Assembly (NCBI GenBank): GCA_021234155.1
Contig: JAJEKV010000067.1
Location: 3,463,279-3,527,278, forward strand
DNA from: Isoetes taiwanensis
Taxonomy: Eukaryota > Streptophyta > Lycopodiopsida > Isoetales > Isoetaceae
DNA: 64,000 nucleotides
Direction of reading: 5' to 3'
The notes beneath the pieces are model-generated. The model did not search any database. It saw nothing but the letters and a program-made list of their open reading frames with translations, and had not been told where the DNA came from. The translations under genes and the position numbers were made by a program. Positions 10,393-22,551 of this stretch are shown piece by piece; within the stretch, counting starts at the first letter, position 1; the number at the start of each line of letters is the position of its first letter.

Positions 10393-11499
10393 CATCTTGA
10401 AAAAACTAGTGAAAAGCACGTTTGGTTACTTTGCATAGCAAATTGTAGGATATGGTGTGGTTGGTGCTTTTGAGTTGTTCCAGCAAGTGCCTCAGCATTT
10501 GGCTTCGTTGAGAAAATGCCAGAATGTAGCATGTCCTCACGAAATACTACGGTGACAGCATCCAACTCGGACAAATGCTAGAGGCAATGGAACTCTTTCC
10601 AAAGATATTCTCTTGGAATATATTTCCTTCAAATTGTGAAGACCTTAGAGCACATATTATTACAGTTCTTTCACTTGATATGATTTAGATGCCACATCAC
10701 AAGTCAAAGCTATTTATGCTAATATTCTATGTTACTAAATATGGGTGGTACAAGTTGACAACTACCGGCTAATATCGTAGAGAACAAAAACTCCAGGTCA
10801 GACATGTCTCATGTTCAGGTCCATGGTATGTGCCAAAACCATTGTAGAATGGAGCATTTTGTAATAAAATGAAATCTAATACTCTGGAACTATCTCCTGA
10901 ATTTCCTGTGCATTGCAGAATATAGCCAGGCCAACACCTTTCATAAAACGTCAGAGATAGGATCAATATAAAACATTGTAAAATACATTTCCATCGAATC
11001 TTAGAAGGAATTTATTTCTCAGCTAAACAGTATCAATTCCATGCCCCATAGCCACAACAAGAAGCCACAACCCCCATCATGAGATTCGGAGGAGCCACAA
11101 GCGTTTCACAGAAGGCACTTTGTGAAGATCTTGAAATCTATTCAGGATTTTTCCTAGCCACAAGCTTTCTATAGTTCTTGCTCAACTTCTTCCGACATCA
11201 AAACTCGAACATAAAAGTGCTTTTACAATTGCACAATAATAGCTTGCATGCCATTTTGAAATTGAGAGAATGTCCTATACAAACCTTAACCGATGACTTG
11301 GGTCTCAATGGACATACAATCAGAAGCATATTCGCACATATTAGTTAATGAGCCCAATCCAATATAAAACTTTGTTGTTATTCCCAACAACAATTGTTAG
11401 TGTAAAAATAAAGGCATTCTAAGACATAGTGCCCTTCAAGTGTCATTTAGGAGCAATATCTTCAGATTCACACCTATTCATAGCAAACAGTTGTGCTCA
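10393..11499. other. No gene recognised
   Basis: No conserved coding block found on either strand; the open frames present are short and lack recognisable motifs. Confidence 0.35.
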
Positions 11500-11661
11500 T
11501 GGTGATCTGTGTTCTCTGCTTTTTATGTTATGTATGTGGTGGGTAGTGTTGCTCTAGTGGATATCTTCTCCACTGGGTTTTGAGTCCCCCATGTACTCTT
11601 TGTATTCTTTTGAGTAATAAAGGTCCACGTTCATCAACAAAAAAAAAAAAAAAAAAAAAAA
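11500..11661 (+). mobile_element. 3' end of a retroposed transcript with poly(A) tail
   Basis: A polyadenylation signal AATAAA at 11616-11621 is followed 17 bases later by a run of 23 A (11639-11661). An untemplated tail of this length points to a LINE or processed-transcript insertion on the plus strand. The upstream sequence shows no coding match, so the source is unknown. Confidence 0.5.
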
Positions 11662-14374
11662 TTGAAATCGAACCCACCCTACTCTTTTACACAAGGAGGA
11701 AGATAGTAGGATCTAGTTCACTTAGAGAACACAAAAGAATACTTTCAGCACTTTCACTATAGTGACTAGCAAACCTTTAAATTCAAGTCTTTCTCTATGT
11801 CGTTATACTTCAAGAGATTTCTAACTATGTTTGTTCTAGATGCATACACAACCTGAAATAATTGATTTAAATTAAATTGATCAACTATCAAGCCTATGGA
11901 AGTGTGTTTTGATGTCCAAAATTTGAATGTTGTATCTTGAGGCTTTCCAATAGCAGTAATTACTATCAAATAAGTGCAAGTCAAAATTTCTTTAGCGTTA
12001 AGCAACCTAATAACTGTTGCCAGAGCCTCTATGGTAAATGCTTTGATGTACAACTAGCATTGGTTTATTAACATAAGCGATCTAATAAATGTTAGCAGAA
12101 CCTCTAATGCCTATATTTTCGCTAATGCAAGCAATGTGCATAACCACATACGTCTTCAGTCTATTCTTTGTTTCAAGAATGGCATTTATACTCTTCTTTT
12201 TTCCCATTATTCTGAAGTTGTAATTTTGGAAGGTGGTGTAACAGTAGAAATTGTTCCCAAGCATTGGTAACTTAGCAACATTGCATATTGTTGGAGCACT
12301 TTGAATGGAATTCCCATTGCTAACTTGATAGAAAATATAGAGTAGAGAATAACTTGTTATAGCTATCTCACATCTTATCATCGTTATGTTATCTTACATG
12401 AGCTGTAGGTTGAGTATGGCATTGACATGATGCTCTTCTAGAGCTACAATAAGTAAATCAAGCAGACATGCTAATGTCTCCAACCATTCCATGGTAGACA
12501 TTGTAAATTACATGGGTAGGCACAGTCAATGTCGTTGGCTACTCGTCATTGAATGTACCAATATTCCACTGATTCTGCAATAGTCTGTTCATATCTTCTT
12601 GATTTGTAAACTTATTCCACATAGAAGTACAAGACATTTTACAGAGAATGTACCTTCTTGTTAATATCCTGCCTCGATCAGTATGTTTCTATACTATGAA
12701 TCAATGACTAAACTTTTCTGCCCTAAAAACTGATCTGAAAACCATTCATACTTTTTCTTACAGACATAAGGACTATAAGTGGTGTTCCTGTTATCACCCA
12801 TCACAAATATAGATCATAAGTTGGGAGCTCAACTTTAAATTCCTTATCCTTGCAAACTCATACTCTTCTTGAAAACCTTAGCTTTATTAGTACCAAAGTT
12901 GTCTTAATAACATATCCCAGAGGATGGGGGCTTTTCTTAACCGAAGCCAAAGCACAAGCAAGACCAAGGGATGATGGTCTCCCCTTACATGCTCTCTTTC
13001 GTAACGCAAAATAACACCTATATTTATCTGTTGTTCCTGAGGCATGTGCTGCAACATCAAATACTCATGACCTAGACTAGAATCAGATCTTGTGCTTGAA
13101 AACTCACTTGTTGATATGGATCGTGTTGTCTTCCTTCTAGTGCCATGCCAACATGAAGACACTTGGGAGGAACTTCAGTTCTGAAACACGTTATGCATAT
13201 TGTTCTGCAAAACATTGTATCCTTAGCAAAGGTTATATATACAAGAAATTTATCGCGGCGGCCAAGGCCGCCGCGAACATTTCTCTTGCCCAACTCGCAG
13301 CAAGGTAAATTTTTGTATCAAAATAAAAAAGGATCTCAGTTATAGGCTTGCAAAATTGAACTAAATGTGTTTAAGTTGGAGAACTCTAATCGAACTAAAT
13401 GTGTTTAAGTTGGAGAACTCTAATCAAATCGGGTCTAACCCTTGTATAACATTGCTAAAATGTTGCACAATATGCAAGGCGAAATCTCTGCAGCAAACGA
13501 ACTCCATTGAAGAAGATAGTGGTTTTGCAAGCTATGGGTGCTTCCTTACCATTGGAATAGAGGGCTCCAAGTTTGTAGGCATGATCTGAGGCACTTGGCT
13601 GCGAGCAAAATGGCTTCTAGACATAATAACTCAGTTTCAATGTGAAGAACAGGACCGGCAAAATTATACTTTAGCCTCCTATGTTATAAAAATTGTCACA
13701 CAAGGAATATATTTGTGATTGGGAAAGAAACACATGCCAACAATAAAACATGCAAAAAGATTAAGTGGTAATTTTATCATTAATCACTGATGTGACCACA
13801 AATTAACAATGTTCTGGTGCAATATCAACATGAAAAACTGTTGAAGGCTACATGGATTAAAAGAATTAAACTTACTTGAATTTTAGAGGCAGCTCTTTCT
13901 CTGGTTCCTTAACTTACATAACAGAACATGGTTTGGATTGCATCTTGTTTCTTAATTAATAGGCATTGTACACCACAAACACAGGACTTAATATCTGATA
14001 AGAAAAACTTTGCAAAACAATTTGGCATGCACATAGCCATATGTTTATTTATGCTAATGTGCTTATTACTCTCACAACAAGAGGTCAAGGGCAACAGAAA
14101 ACATAAACATGTCAAGATATGAAAGCCCTCCACCGTATCTTGCATAAATCAAATGTAGTAACAGTAAGAATTGTTCAATAGTTTGAACTGAGACAACAGG
14201 TGAACGTATATTTTGCAAGCATTAAGCAGCATATAACTTCAAACATTATCAGGTATAAAGGTCCAGATTTCATGATAGTTAGTGTTGTCCAAGGGTGCAG
14301 CACATTTGCTCTGAAGTATGACTGGTGAAGCAATAGAGATTTAAGATAACCCAAATGGCAAGGTACTTATATAC
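11662..14374. other. No gene recognised, apart from one GC-rich palindrome
   Basis: AT-rich DNA with scattered stops. A short direct duplication (TTGGAGAACTCTAATC) lies at about 13375-13425. The palindrome at 13253-13276 is listed separately. Confidence 0.35.
13253..13276. repeat. GC-rich palindrome, member of a three-copy repeat
   Basis: TCGCGGCGGCC-AA-GGCCGCCGCGA is perfect with a 2-base centre and is followed by ACATTTCTCTTGCCC. Related copies at about 55585 and 59649 keep the flank AAACATTTCTCTTTACC but have decayed arms (TCGCGGTGGCC, TCGTGGCGGCC), mostly by C-to-T and G-to-A changes. Confidence 0.7.
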
Positions 14375-14806
14375 CTCCAGATACTTATCATCTGCCATGC
14401 TTCTTGACATGTCATTGTCCTGAACCACTGCTTCACGTGCTGAAACAATGAACATGCATAGGATATGATTACTTTGCATCTCAGATGCTTTTAGTTTTAA
14501 ACAGGACTGTTAACATCTAGGTAAGACAACCTTTCCTTGGATCCGCATTATAAATACCATCCACATCAGTCCAGATTGTCACATTGCCAGCTCGTAATAA
14601 AGCATCCATGATACCTGCAGAAAAATCACTTTTGTCATGCTTCAGCGTTGTTGCTATGTTCTCGGGTGTGTGTGCAATAAATTCAGTAGCTATAATATGA
14701 CAGCATACCACTTGAAAAGATTTCTTCCTGCTGCCTCAAAATCAGGATCTACTTTTTCTACATGAAAGGACATGACAGCAAGCACTTCCCTAGCATCCAG
14801 CAGGAT
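14375..14806 (-). pseudogene. Bifunctional aspartate kinase-homoserine dehydrogenase fragment (aspartate kinase part)
   Basis: Exon 14806-14531 encodes LLDAREVLAV and VDPDFEAAGRNLFKWY, then after a frameshift near 14692-14700 IIATEFIAHTPENIATTLKH, SDFSAGIMDALL and VTIWTDVDGIYNADPRK. This order matches the C-terminal half of the aspartate kinase catalytic domain of plant AK-HSDH, the plastid enzyme at the head of the aspartate-family pathway. An intron (14530-14440) with GT..AG ends leads to exon 14439-14375, which starts AREAVV and then needs a frame change to read TCQEAWQM (family: YQEAWEM). Two frameshifts and the absence of the ACT and HSDH regions make it a pseudogene fragment. The retained intron excludes a retrocopy. 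Confidence 0.8.
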
Positions 14807-17323
14807 CTATGGCACGCCCCTCTGACCCACAGAAAGCACAACCAACCAGCCATACAATATACTATAATCACATGAAAAACTAGCCCACCATCTAGAATTA
14901 ATGTATCAAGACTACACATGAACTTTGATATGCAGATATTATGTGATTGGAGTCTAAATTGACAAATTCAAATGCCTGTTAATGTTGTTTGAGACCAAAG
15001 TTTGAAAATGGCAAGAAATAGAGCCATGTTTTGCATCAGATTAGACTAGGCATGAGGATCATTGGCTTGATAATGTCTAGCGTCAGCTATGGGCATAATA
15101 GAAGAACTTCTTGGTGCTTAGAATCACGTCTCTTTCTTCTCTTCTATATTTGAGAACTCCAGTAGACAAACTTACTTATGTAAATTGCACGAAGCATCGC
15201 CTAAAGGTTGCTCACATTATTTTGCAAATTTGCAGCCACATCTGTATATCAGAATACCACCAAATTAACTTCCTATTTATGTCGAGAAAAGCATATCTAT
15301 ACCAATAAACAAATCAGAAATTGATGAAGCGAAGTTAAGGATGACGGGCACCTAGGGCCTTGATTGATTCTACGCCTCTGTGCATACTTCCCCGCTTTAG
15401 GCAAGTTAGGCGGGTTAGTGGGAATCTGCGAGGCATTCCATGATCCCCTCTAGCTATGGCGGATATGAACTGGGCTATGGAGATACGTGCCAACTCTCCC
15501 TTAGACAGGGGTTGCCATGGATCGATTACTTATACTTAAAGATTTACTTTGTTTGATCTATAGCCATACACAGAAAATCCGGCGCAAAAGAGCTCTTTCC
15601 TGCGGATCAAGTCCTCTCGGCCAGGTTTCTTTGACAATATCGTTGTATCACATGCTACGCCCATAAATGCCTATAGCCTTTCTTGTTCCTATCTTTAGAG
15701 AAAATGGATCTGCATTGTTTGGCACATTCTTCCCCAAAGTTCCCCAAACTTCTTTTGAACCTAAAAGAAACACACCTGCATGTAGAGTCTGCAAAGCAAA
15801 ACAATCCATCAACAGAGTTGGAGAAAACAGCCGCTGGGTCTTCGAAATCCTTAAGAAAATGAGATTCCGCAGTTGGGTCTTCACAGAAATAATTTCTTCA
15901 CAAATCCGCAGTTAGATCTGCACAATCCGACTGTATGCATAGATCGGTCCATCTTCCCATCAGATGCTGCAAACTTACCTGTGTTTACCTTCATTTACTT
16001 GCAGAGCAAGAAATTATACAGAGCCAGGGCAGGAATGGCAGAGAAAGAGAGGCGGCTCCTCTATTAAGTAGAATCCGGCATAACAGGGGAATAACAGGGG
16101 AATTCAGGCGTAGCCATAATGCGTGTCACGAAATTTGAAGATACACGTGTCGCCACCTTAAGAAGTCATCCACGTGTCGCAACCAAAATTATTTCTGGGG
16201 AAAAAATATTACAATCAAACAGAAAATGTAACTGCCTTTATATATGTTGAGAAAGTGTTGTACTTTCTTTAAATGTGGCAACATAAATTTGTTGAATAAA
16301 CATGACGGCGAGATTTTAAATAGAGAAATATTTCTATCATGAGAAAATCACTTCCTCCTTCACTGGTAGTGACAAAAGTGACAAATAGAAGTCCCACGTG
16401 CCACATGACGAGTGAAGATCAAACTCTCTCCATGGAAGTCTCTTTTGCTAGCTGGCCCTTAGCTCCACATGGGTTGATGTAAAGTATGCCTTACCTCTTG
16501 TCTAATTGTGCATCACCTCTAGCTGTGAGTAGCCATCAGATTTAAACAGACACTAGATGCTGAATTTTGAGTCTCACGAGCAAGAAAACAGATATCTACA
16601 CTGAATATGCATGTTGTAACTTGCACTACTGTGTTGCTCTAAATGCTGCAACAGAACCAGAGAATTAGTCATGTCTTTCTCATAGACGACTAATTCTCAG
16701 CAGATGTTAAATCTATACTAATAGCAGGTTTGTATAATAGCTAAACCGAAATATGAAGGTGTCAAAGATTAAAAGGCAACATGCTTAGGACATGTTATAG
16801 CCAATAGACCCATTCGTATCTACAGAAAGTTTGATTGCACATATATTGATTCTTGTAGTAAATCACTCTCTCCAATCCATCTATACTGGTATAAGATGAT
16901 CTGTCCCGCGCAAGGTTCACCACATTAAAGAACAAATTATCTCCAAGTCATACGAGTATTGGCACAGAGTTGTGATCTTGTGCCTTTCTTTAACAAGATC
17001 AATAACATCATAGGCCTGGTAGAACCCATGCACATAACCTTTATGTCTTGCTTTGGAACACTCCAGGATATCACAAACCTAGTTAACAATTTATAGTTGT
17101 TAGATGTTTTTTGCTTCTAGTTTGTAGTCATCTTATATTGTTGTGGCCATTATAAGAGTTGTTTTTGCAATTAGATGAGTTTATTTTAGGGACATGTTTA
17201 CCACCACAAAGCTAAACATGATGCCCAATGAGAGGTCCTGATTCTATTCACTCATACCCCGCCCCTATGGTATTTTGCTTTTCCACCTGATTGGATTGAC
17301 ATAGGCTTGGGAAGTGGATCCAG
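14807..17323. other. No gene recognised; possible 5' exon material at 15648-16060
   Basis: The minus-strand frame 15884-15648 (79 codons, MKTQLRNLIFLRISK at its start) and the GTAAG-type donor near 15982 could be leftovers of a transit-peptide/5' exon of the aspartate kinase gene, but no similarity supports this. The rest shows no coding signal. Confidence 0.25.
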
Positions 17324-17608
17324 TTGCCTCTGGATTTGGTGATTATTGAAGAAGAGGAAGATGAGTTCGACCCGAATCAGTTTTATGCTGGATGGCCTAA
17401 ACTCAGACGTATGAGGCAATTTTCTGAGATCCCCGTTCTAAGCAGGGATTGTATTCCATTGGCCCCTCCTTTTTGTCAACAGTCTACTCTGACTGGTTTA
17501 TCTGAAGGTATGGCACTACATCTTGCTGCTCTATTTTCTCTCTATCAGAAACCAACGTCGTCTCGTCATCAACAGCTGTTAAAAAGTAGTTGGGCCCTTG
17601 CCCACTAA
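17324..17608 (+). CDS. Unrecognised ORF, possibly retroelement-derived
   Basis: 94 codons: an acidic start (VIIEEEEDEFDPNQF), then GWPKLRRMRQFSEIPVLS and a polar tail. No domain recognised. The frame is open upstream of the ATG only briefly. Downstream at 17609-17760 is a non-coding segment with an A-rich end near 17740, which would suit the 3' end of a retroelement. Low confidence that it is expressed. Confidence 0.25.
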   Translation: MPLDLVIIEEEEDEFDPNQFYAGWPKLRRMRQFSEIPVLSRDCIPLAPPFCQQSTLTGLSEGMALHLAALFSLYQKPTSSRHQQLLKSSWALAH

Positions 17609-17801
17609 GAACTACCGAAATTTTTGGTCTGGTCAATCAATGTATTTGTCACTCTTAAACTGGTAACGTTGGTATTTTATAAACCGCCTACCCCTGCGAT
17701 GTACTTATTCTATGATTAATAGAAACCCCTTCCACTTCCTTTTTAAAAAAAACTCTTTCTTTTATTCATTGGCAAACAAAATATAACAAGCAATTTTATA
17801 C

Positions 17802-20038
17802 CTCGTTCATGCTGTTTGACAAGACACAGGTGTCCTAAACCTAACTGCCGAAATATACCATATGCTTTTGCTAGTGATGTCCAAAGTACTGTAAATGGAG
17901 ATTGGTTTACTATCAGAGTTAAGTCAATGCACTCCTCCATGGTATTTACCTTCGAGCACAACCTTCCCGGATCACTTTTTTATTCACACGTTGAACCCCT
18001 TACTAGAAGCCTTCTACTGTCAACAAGATCTAAAATGTGTGACATTGGCCCAAATAGAAGCTAGAAGGATCAAAAGCTGTCACTGGAAACGCATTATGCC
18101 CTTTGCAGTTCAATACTTCCAGAATTCTTTCTAGTCTTTCAACTTTTAAAAGCTTCACCAAAGGCTTTCTTACCACATCTCCTGTAGTTAAGAATGAATA
18201 GCATGATTCAGGGACAATATCAAGGAATGGAAATCCCTTTATGCGAATATGAAGTCGAAATATTCCATGGTTGAAAAGATCTCCAACTACCTTGGCAATA
18301 AGCAAGGAAAACATTATGAGGGGTAGTAAAGTGTAGTTGTCAGTCAGTTCAAGTAAAATAATGCAAAGAGAAACTGTCGTTCTCATAGATCCTCCCATGA
18401 ATGAGGCTGCACCTAGGATAGCGTAGACACTTTCATCCATTCGTTCATGTCCAAAAAATCTTGCAATTATCATTCCTACAATTCTGCTATATGTTGCTCC
18501 AAATAGAATAACAGGTACAAATAGGCCAGATGGAACCAAAATACCATAGGTCATCAAGGCAAGCCCATATGCTGCAACAGTAAAAGTCAGAAGTGAAGTA
18601 TACTGGAATACCAAAATTTTGGTTAAGTTACTACAACCAAAATACCGCTTGTGCATATGGGTTCCTACATAGGATATATCGTTGCTCAAATAGCATCTAC
18701 ATTGAGAAGCATCAAAACATTTAATCTTCTAGCCAGTGACAAAGATAGGTGAGACCTAGTTACTTGTGGAGCAACTGCAGAACTCGCAAGAGCATCCAAA
18801 ATTTTAAGCTGTTAAGCTTTTGCAACTGCCTTCAAACATGCTACTTACATGTTTCATCTGCTTATGTGTTTTTCCTTATGTTAATAGAGCATCCCCAACA
18901 AAAAAAAAAAACCTGATGATGCTATTACTTGTGTTTTTCAATGTGTGGTATTGCGAGCTGTTATACTATGTGAGAAATTAGAATCTTCAGTCTTGATTTT
19001 CTAGTTTCTTATTATTTCCAGATGTACTTGATGAATCAGCCAGTAATTTTTCAAGTATATGGTAATTAGCATATTGCTCAGAGACTCTAAGGGCCTTATT
19101 GTTTCAAAATCTGCAATCGGTAAGTCAAATGCTGACATATCAAAGGCTCAAGAGGCATCAAATATTAGTCAGTAATTGTCAATGTGTAAGGTAATGTTCA
19201 CCTAGATCCTTTGAGAGCCAGGATGGTACCAGGAATGCAGTAGTTACAAGCTGATCTTCACATGGGCATAAACATTTTCACCAGAAGTGCAATGGGGAAG
19301 GCACCGTGACCTTTAAATCTACAATATAAATAAATTGTTGTTCTAAGGTTTACCTTTATAACAAGAACTTTTAGAGACAGCATCTCAGATGCATCAACGC
19401 CATTAAGATATGCTTTTACTTCAGGAACCCCAGACCCAACTGCTGCAGGTACAAAAGAGATGCAAAGCAATGCAGAAAGCACAACTTGTGCAACATTGCT
19501 TCCTGAGTAAACTGCAAAAGCTGATGCATATCTGTCCTAATAATTTAAATTTGCCAAATGCAGCATCAAATTTGTACACGCATTTGGATGACTCAAATAA
19601 AAGCTTAAAACATTTACCTCTTTGAATCCATTAGAGCTGTAGTAGCTAGAAATCGGATACCAGCAGTATTCTCTATAGCAACATTAATACTAATTGCAAC
19701 CACAGTAGTTGAGAAACCAATTAGGCATGCTACGACCCATTTGCTGACATTATAACAAAATATCAATCCTCCAGAACGAGAGCGCCAATCCTGTTTATAC
19801 AGCTCATTTTGTACCAATCTGCATCAAAACGTATGATGAAAAATGAAGGCAGTTGGTTTTGGTTCATTTCAAGGAAAACAAAAAGAGAAAGGGAAAGAGA
19901 TTACTCGTAGTTTAAGCTCTCCAGTCTACGAAGACAATGGCTGTGAGGCTTCTCCTCTGTTTCGGGTTGCTCCTCTGCATTCTTCCTTTGAAGTAAATGT
20001 TCTGTAATTCTAAGTCCATTCTGGGCCACCATATCAAC
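17802..20038 (-). pseudogene. Plant CLC anion channel/transporter, incomplete
   Basis: Exons on the minus strand: 20038-19905 (LRRLESLNYE), 19818-19618 (VQNELYKQDWRSRSGG and a first membrane segment WVVACLIGFSTTVVAISINV), 19511-19354 (FVPAAVGSGVPEVKAYLNGV), 18571-about 18050 (GILVPSGLFVPVILFGATY, AILGAASFMGGSMRTTVSL, then a CBS1 part ending GHNAFPVTAFD) and about 17950-17802 (CBS2: LAKAYGIFRQLGLGHLCLVK). GSGVPE is the CLC selectivity-filter loop. The part of the family between the GSGVPE helix and the last membrane helices, including the GKxGP motif, is missing or degenerate: 19326-19200 keeps only a weak KMFMPM..AC echo with an in-frame TGA. Splice sites are GT..AG. CLC proteins move nitrate or chloride across vacuolar or Golgi membranes; this copy probably does not. 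Confidence 0.8.
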
Positions 20039-20376
20039 CTACAGAATCTTCAGTGGCTTCGCATTGCAGACAAACAGGAAAATTCCAAGGAATCATGTAC
20101 TTGAATTGTTGAATATGCACAAACCATCCAACCCATGAGGTCGTTTTTGCTTCCTGCCTGCAAACAAACTTGTCAAAAAGTCTAAGATCTATATCATATA
20201 GTATCCATACATTATGTTTAGCCTAGCTTCTATATGAAATGTAGTGGTACAGCAATCCAAAATGAAACGAGCAGAATAGGCTACATTATTATACAATACA
20301 GTCAAGATGTCCCAAAACACGATATTGTGACATGCCTTGCAGAAATCAAGATGATTATAACAAAATATCTCACGGA
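20039..20376. other. No gene recognised; possible upstream CLC exon
   Basis: A minus-strand stretch near 20160-20100 after a TTTGCAG acceptor may be an N-terminal CLC exon but has no conserved motif. Confidence 0.25.
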
Positions 20377-20732
20377 TCGCATCGATCCGAGACATCGGAT
20401 CGCCATTCTAGAATGGGACGAGCATGCATGTCATGCATGCATGCGGGCGGCGCATGCCCGTTTTTGGTTGGGAGTTCGCTATTTCAGGCGCGTTTCTGCA
20501 TCCACGTCTCATCGGCGCTTCCTCTTCTCTCAGCAGTACCTTATTCTCTTTGAATTGTTTCCAGGCAGGAGGGGCTTCTTCCTGCCTGGTTTAGCCAATT
20601 TGGCGTATCTTTCTTGCTATCCTTTACCGGCCTTTGGCCTCGTCCTGTGACCTTCGTCCTCGATCCTAGTTTGTAAGGAAGTTCTCTGGTAGTCGGGCGG
20701 TTTGTTGGTTTCTTGCGAGTCCCATTCTAGAA
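20377..20732 (+). mobile_element. TTCTAGAA-terminal element, copy 1 (internally rearranged, 356 bp)
   Basis: Begins TCGCATCGATCCGAGACATC, with an internal TTCTAGAATGGGACGAGC at 20406, and ends GAGTCCCATTCTAGAA. The 5' 150 bp match copies 2 and 3; the middle is replaced by other sequence containing AGGCAGGAGGGG..CCTGCCT. Its last base abuts the first base of copy 2. Confidence 0.7.
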
Positions 20733-21423
20733 TCGCATCGATCCGAGACATCGGATCGCCATTCTAGAATGGGACGAGCATGCATGTCATGCATGCATGC
20801 GGGCGGCGCATGCCCATTTTTGGTTGGGAGTTAAGCTATTTCGGTGGCGTTTTACGCATCCACGTCTCATCGGTAGCTTCCTCTTCTCTCGGCCAGTTCC
20901 TTATTCTCTTTGAACCCACCCTCCCCTTCTTTGTTTATTATATTTTGTACAAGTTCTGTTTATCATGTTTTTCCACCCGCTGGGTGATGCTTTTTTCCCA
21001 CCCGCTGGGTGATGCTATTCTCTGGTATGTTTCTCGTTTGTTGTATTGGTGATGTGCAGGTACAGGTTGGCGAGCGGCATCTGTTTCGACTTCTCCATGC
21101 GGGGGTTTTTGGGAGCGATTATATGCCTTACGTTTGTCTAAGCCCCTTGCCGAAGGCTTATCACTAGGGTTTTTCCTCGAAAACCCGAAAGGGCGGGGTT
21201 TTTTAATCCCGGTGATAAGCTTTCGGCAGGTACATCAGCCACTCATCTATTAGCATTGTATTTGTTTTGGGGTCCAAATGATATAATTGGATTTTCCCTT
21301 TATTTTTCGTGGGTAGTTCGCATGTGTGCGGCTACCCACTGTCCACCATTGTAGAAAATCTGCTGAGATGAATGAAAAGCCTATCTATCGGTTTGTTGGT
21401 TTCTTGCGAGTCCCATTCTAGAA
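20733..21423 (+). mobile_element. TTCTAGAA-terminal element, copy 2 (691 bp)
   Basis: Inner ends TTCTAGAATGGGAC (20762) and GTCCCATTCTAGAA (ending 21423) are inverted repeats. Landmarks are: a CGATCCGA/TCGGATCG stem before the left repeat; alternating CATGCATG motifs at 20780-20815; a long stem CCTTGCCGAAGGCTTATCAC (21145-21164) with GTGATAAGCTTTCGGCAGG (21212-21230); and a GTGGGTAG/CTACCCAC hairpin near 21310-21340. Non-coding, so non-autonomous. The loop 21167-21210 resembles the 3' region of the LINE at 39061-39105. Confidence 0.75.
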
Positions 21424-22298
21424 GCTCTTTTAAGTTTTTATGCAGCCTTTCACCAATAAAGTCAGCGAAATCAGTACATGTAACACAAACATATTCTGAA
21501 CTGAGTTTTCCTCCTCCACGAGATCAGTGCATGTAGCAAAGACATATTCTAAACTGAGTTTTCCTCCTCCACCTCCAGCTTATGATATTATCATCAAGCA
21601 TTTATTACTTACTCCATCCACTCTTTTACTTCTGTATGAGCAACCCATATTCGGCTGAGAGGATGAACTCTGTATTTTGACTGTTTTCTTATTTTGCCAT
21701 ACCTTTATACACTGCAATGCACAGAGAAACTGCCCTTCCAAGACATTATACATTTGATGATTGGAATAGTTTGCCTTATGCCTTATCCACTGTTATAAGT
21801 TCACACATCAATGCATATTTTGCTACAAATAAATCAGATGAAAATTGAGAAGAGGAAAATTGATGGACATCTTCTACAAAATACCCATTGGAAAGCAACG
21901 TTTGCCAGGTTTCTAGTGGGCATGAAGTTATCTCTTGCTCCTTGCCTGTCTGCTTTCATATATACCAACTTCAGCAATTTCTACACTTGGCCAACCAAAA
22001 TTACAACCAACATAACTTCAAAATAAAAGGAAAAATGGCACATGCATCTCACCTTTTCTAGATCTTCATGTTTCTTCACAAGAAATTAGCAACAAAAGGG
22101 ATATAAACATAGGGCCCACCCTGAATCTAGTTGCCAGAACTGGATCACCACAGCTATCAGCAAGTAGGGAAGATCCACGGTTATTACCTACAAAAATGAT
22201 GCTTATGTGCTAATGCCTATCGTAGTGGAAGAAGAAAAACATCACAAAAGGGGCAATCATGTGACTATTGCAAGAAGTCTAAATGTAGTATACTCCAC
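21424..22298. other. No gene recognised
   Basis: A short imperfect duplication (ACTGAGTTTTCCTCCTCCAC) occurs at about 21499 and 21555. No coding signal. Confidence 0.35.
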
Positions 22299-22551
22299 CT
22301 AGTATATTATCTAAAGCTTCCTTTCCTGAATGTACGCTCATGAATGAAGTAAGGCAAAGTACTAAAGAAAGCTTGAAAATAAATGCGCTTGAAAATTTAC
22401 CTACTACTTTCTAACTTACGTAATGCCACAGCACCTGGTATATTACCTAAAGCTTCCTTTCCTGAATGTACGCTCATAAATGAACTAAGGCAAAGTACCA
22501 AAGGAAACTTGAAAATTTACCTACTACTTTCTTACGTAATGCCGTAGTACA
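22299..22551. repeat. Tandem duplication, two units of about 115-132 bp
   Basis: Unit starts near 22299 and 22437, sharing AAAGCTTCCTTTCCTGAATG, TACGCTCAT and TTACCTACTACTTTCT in order. The second unit lacks an internal 15-20 bp. Confidence 0.75.

Noticed and set aside
15300-15660. Organelle-derived insertion or RNA gene, prompted by a locally higher GC content
   Set aside because: I could not match it to any plastid or mitochondrial gene or to an RNA fold.
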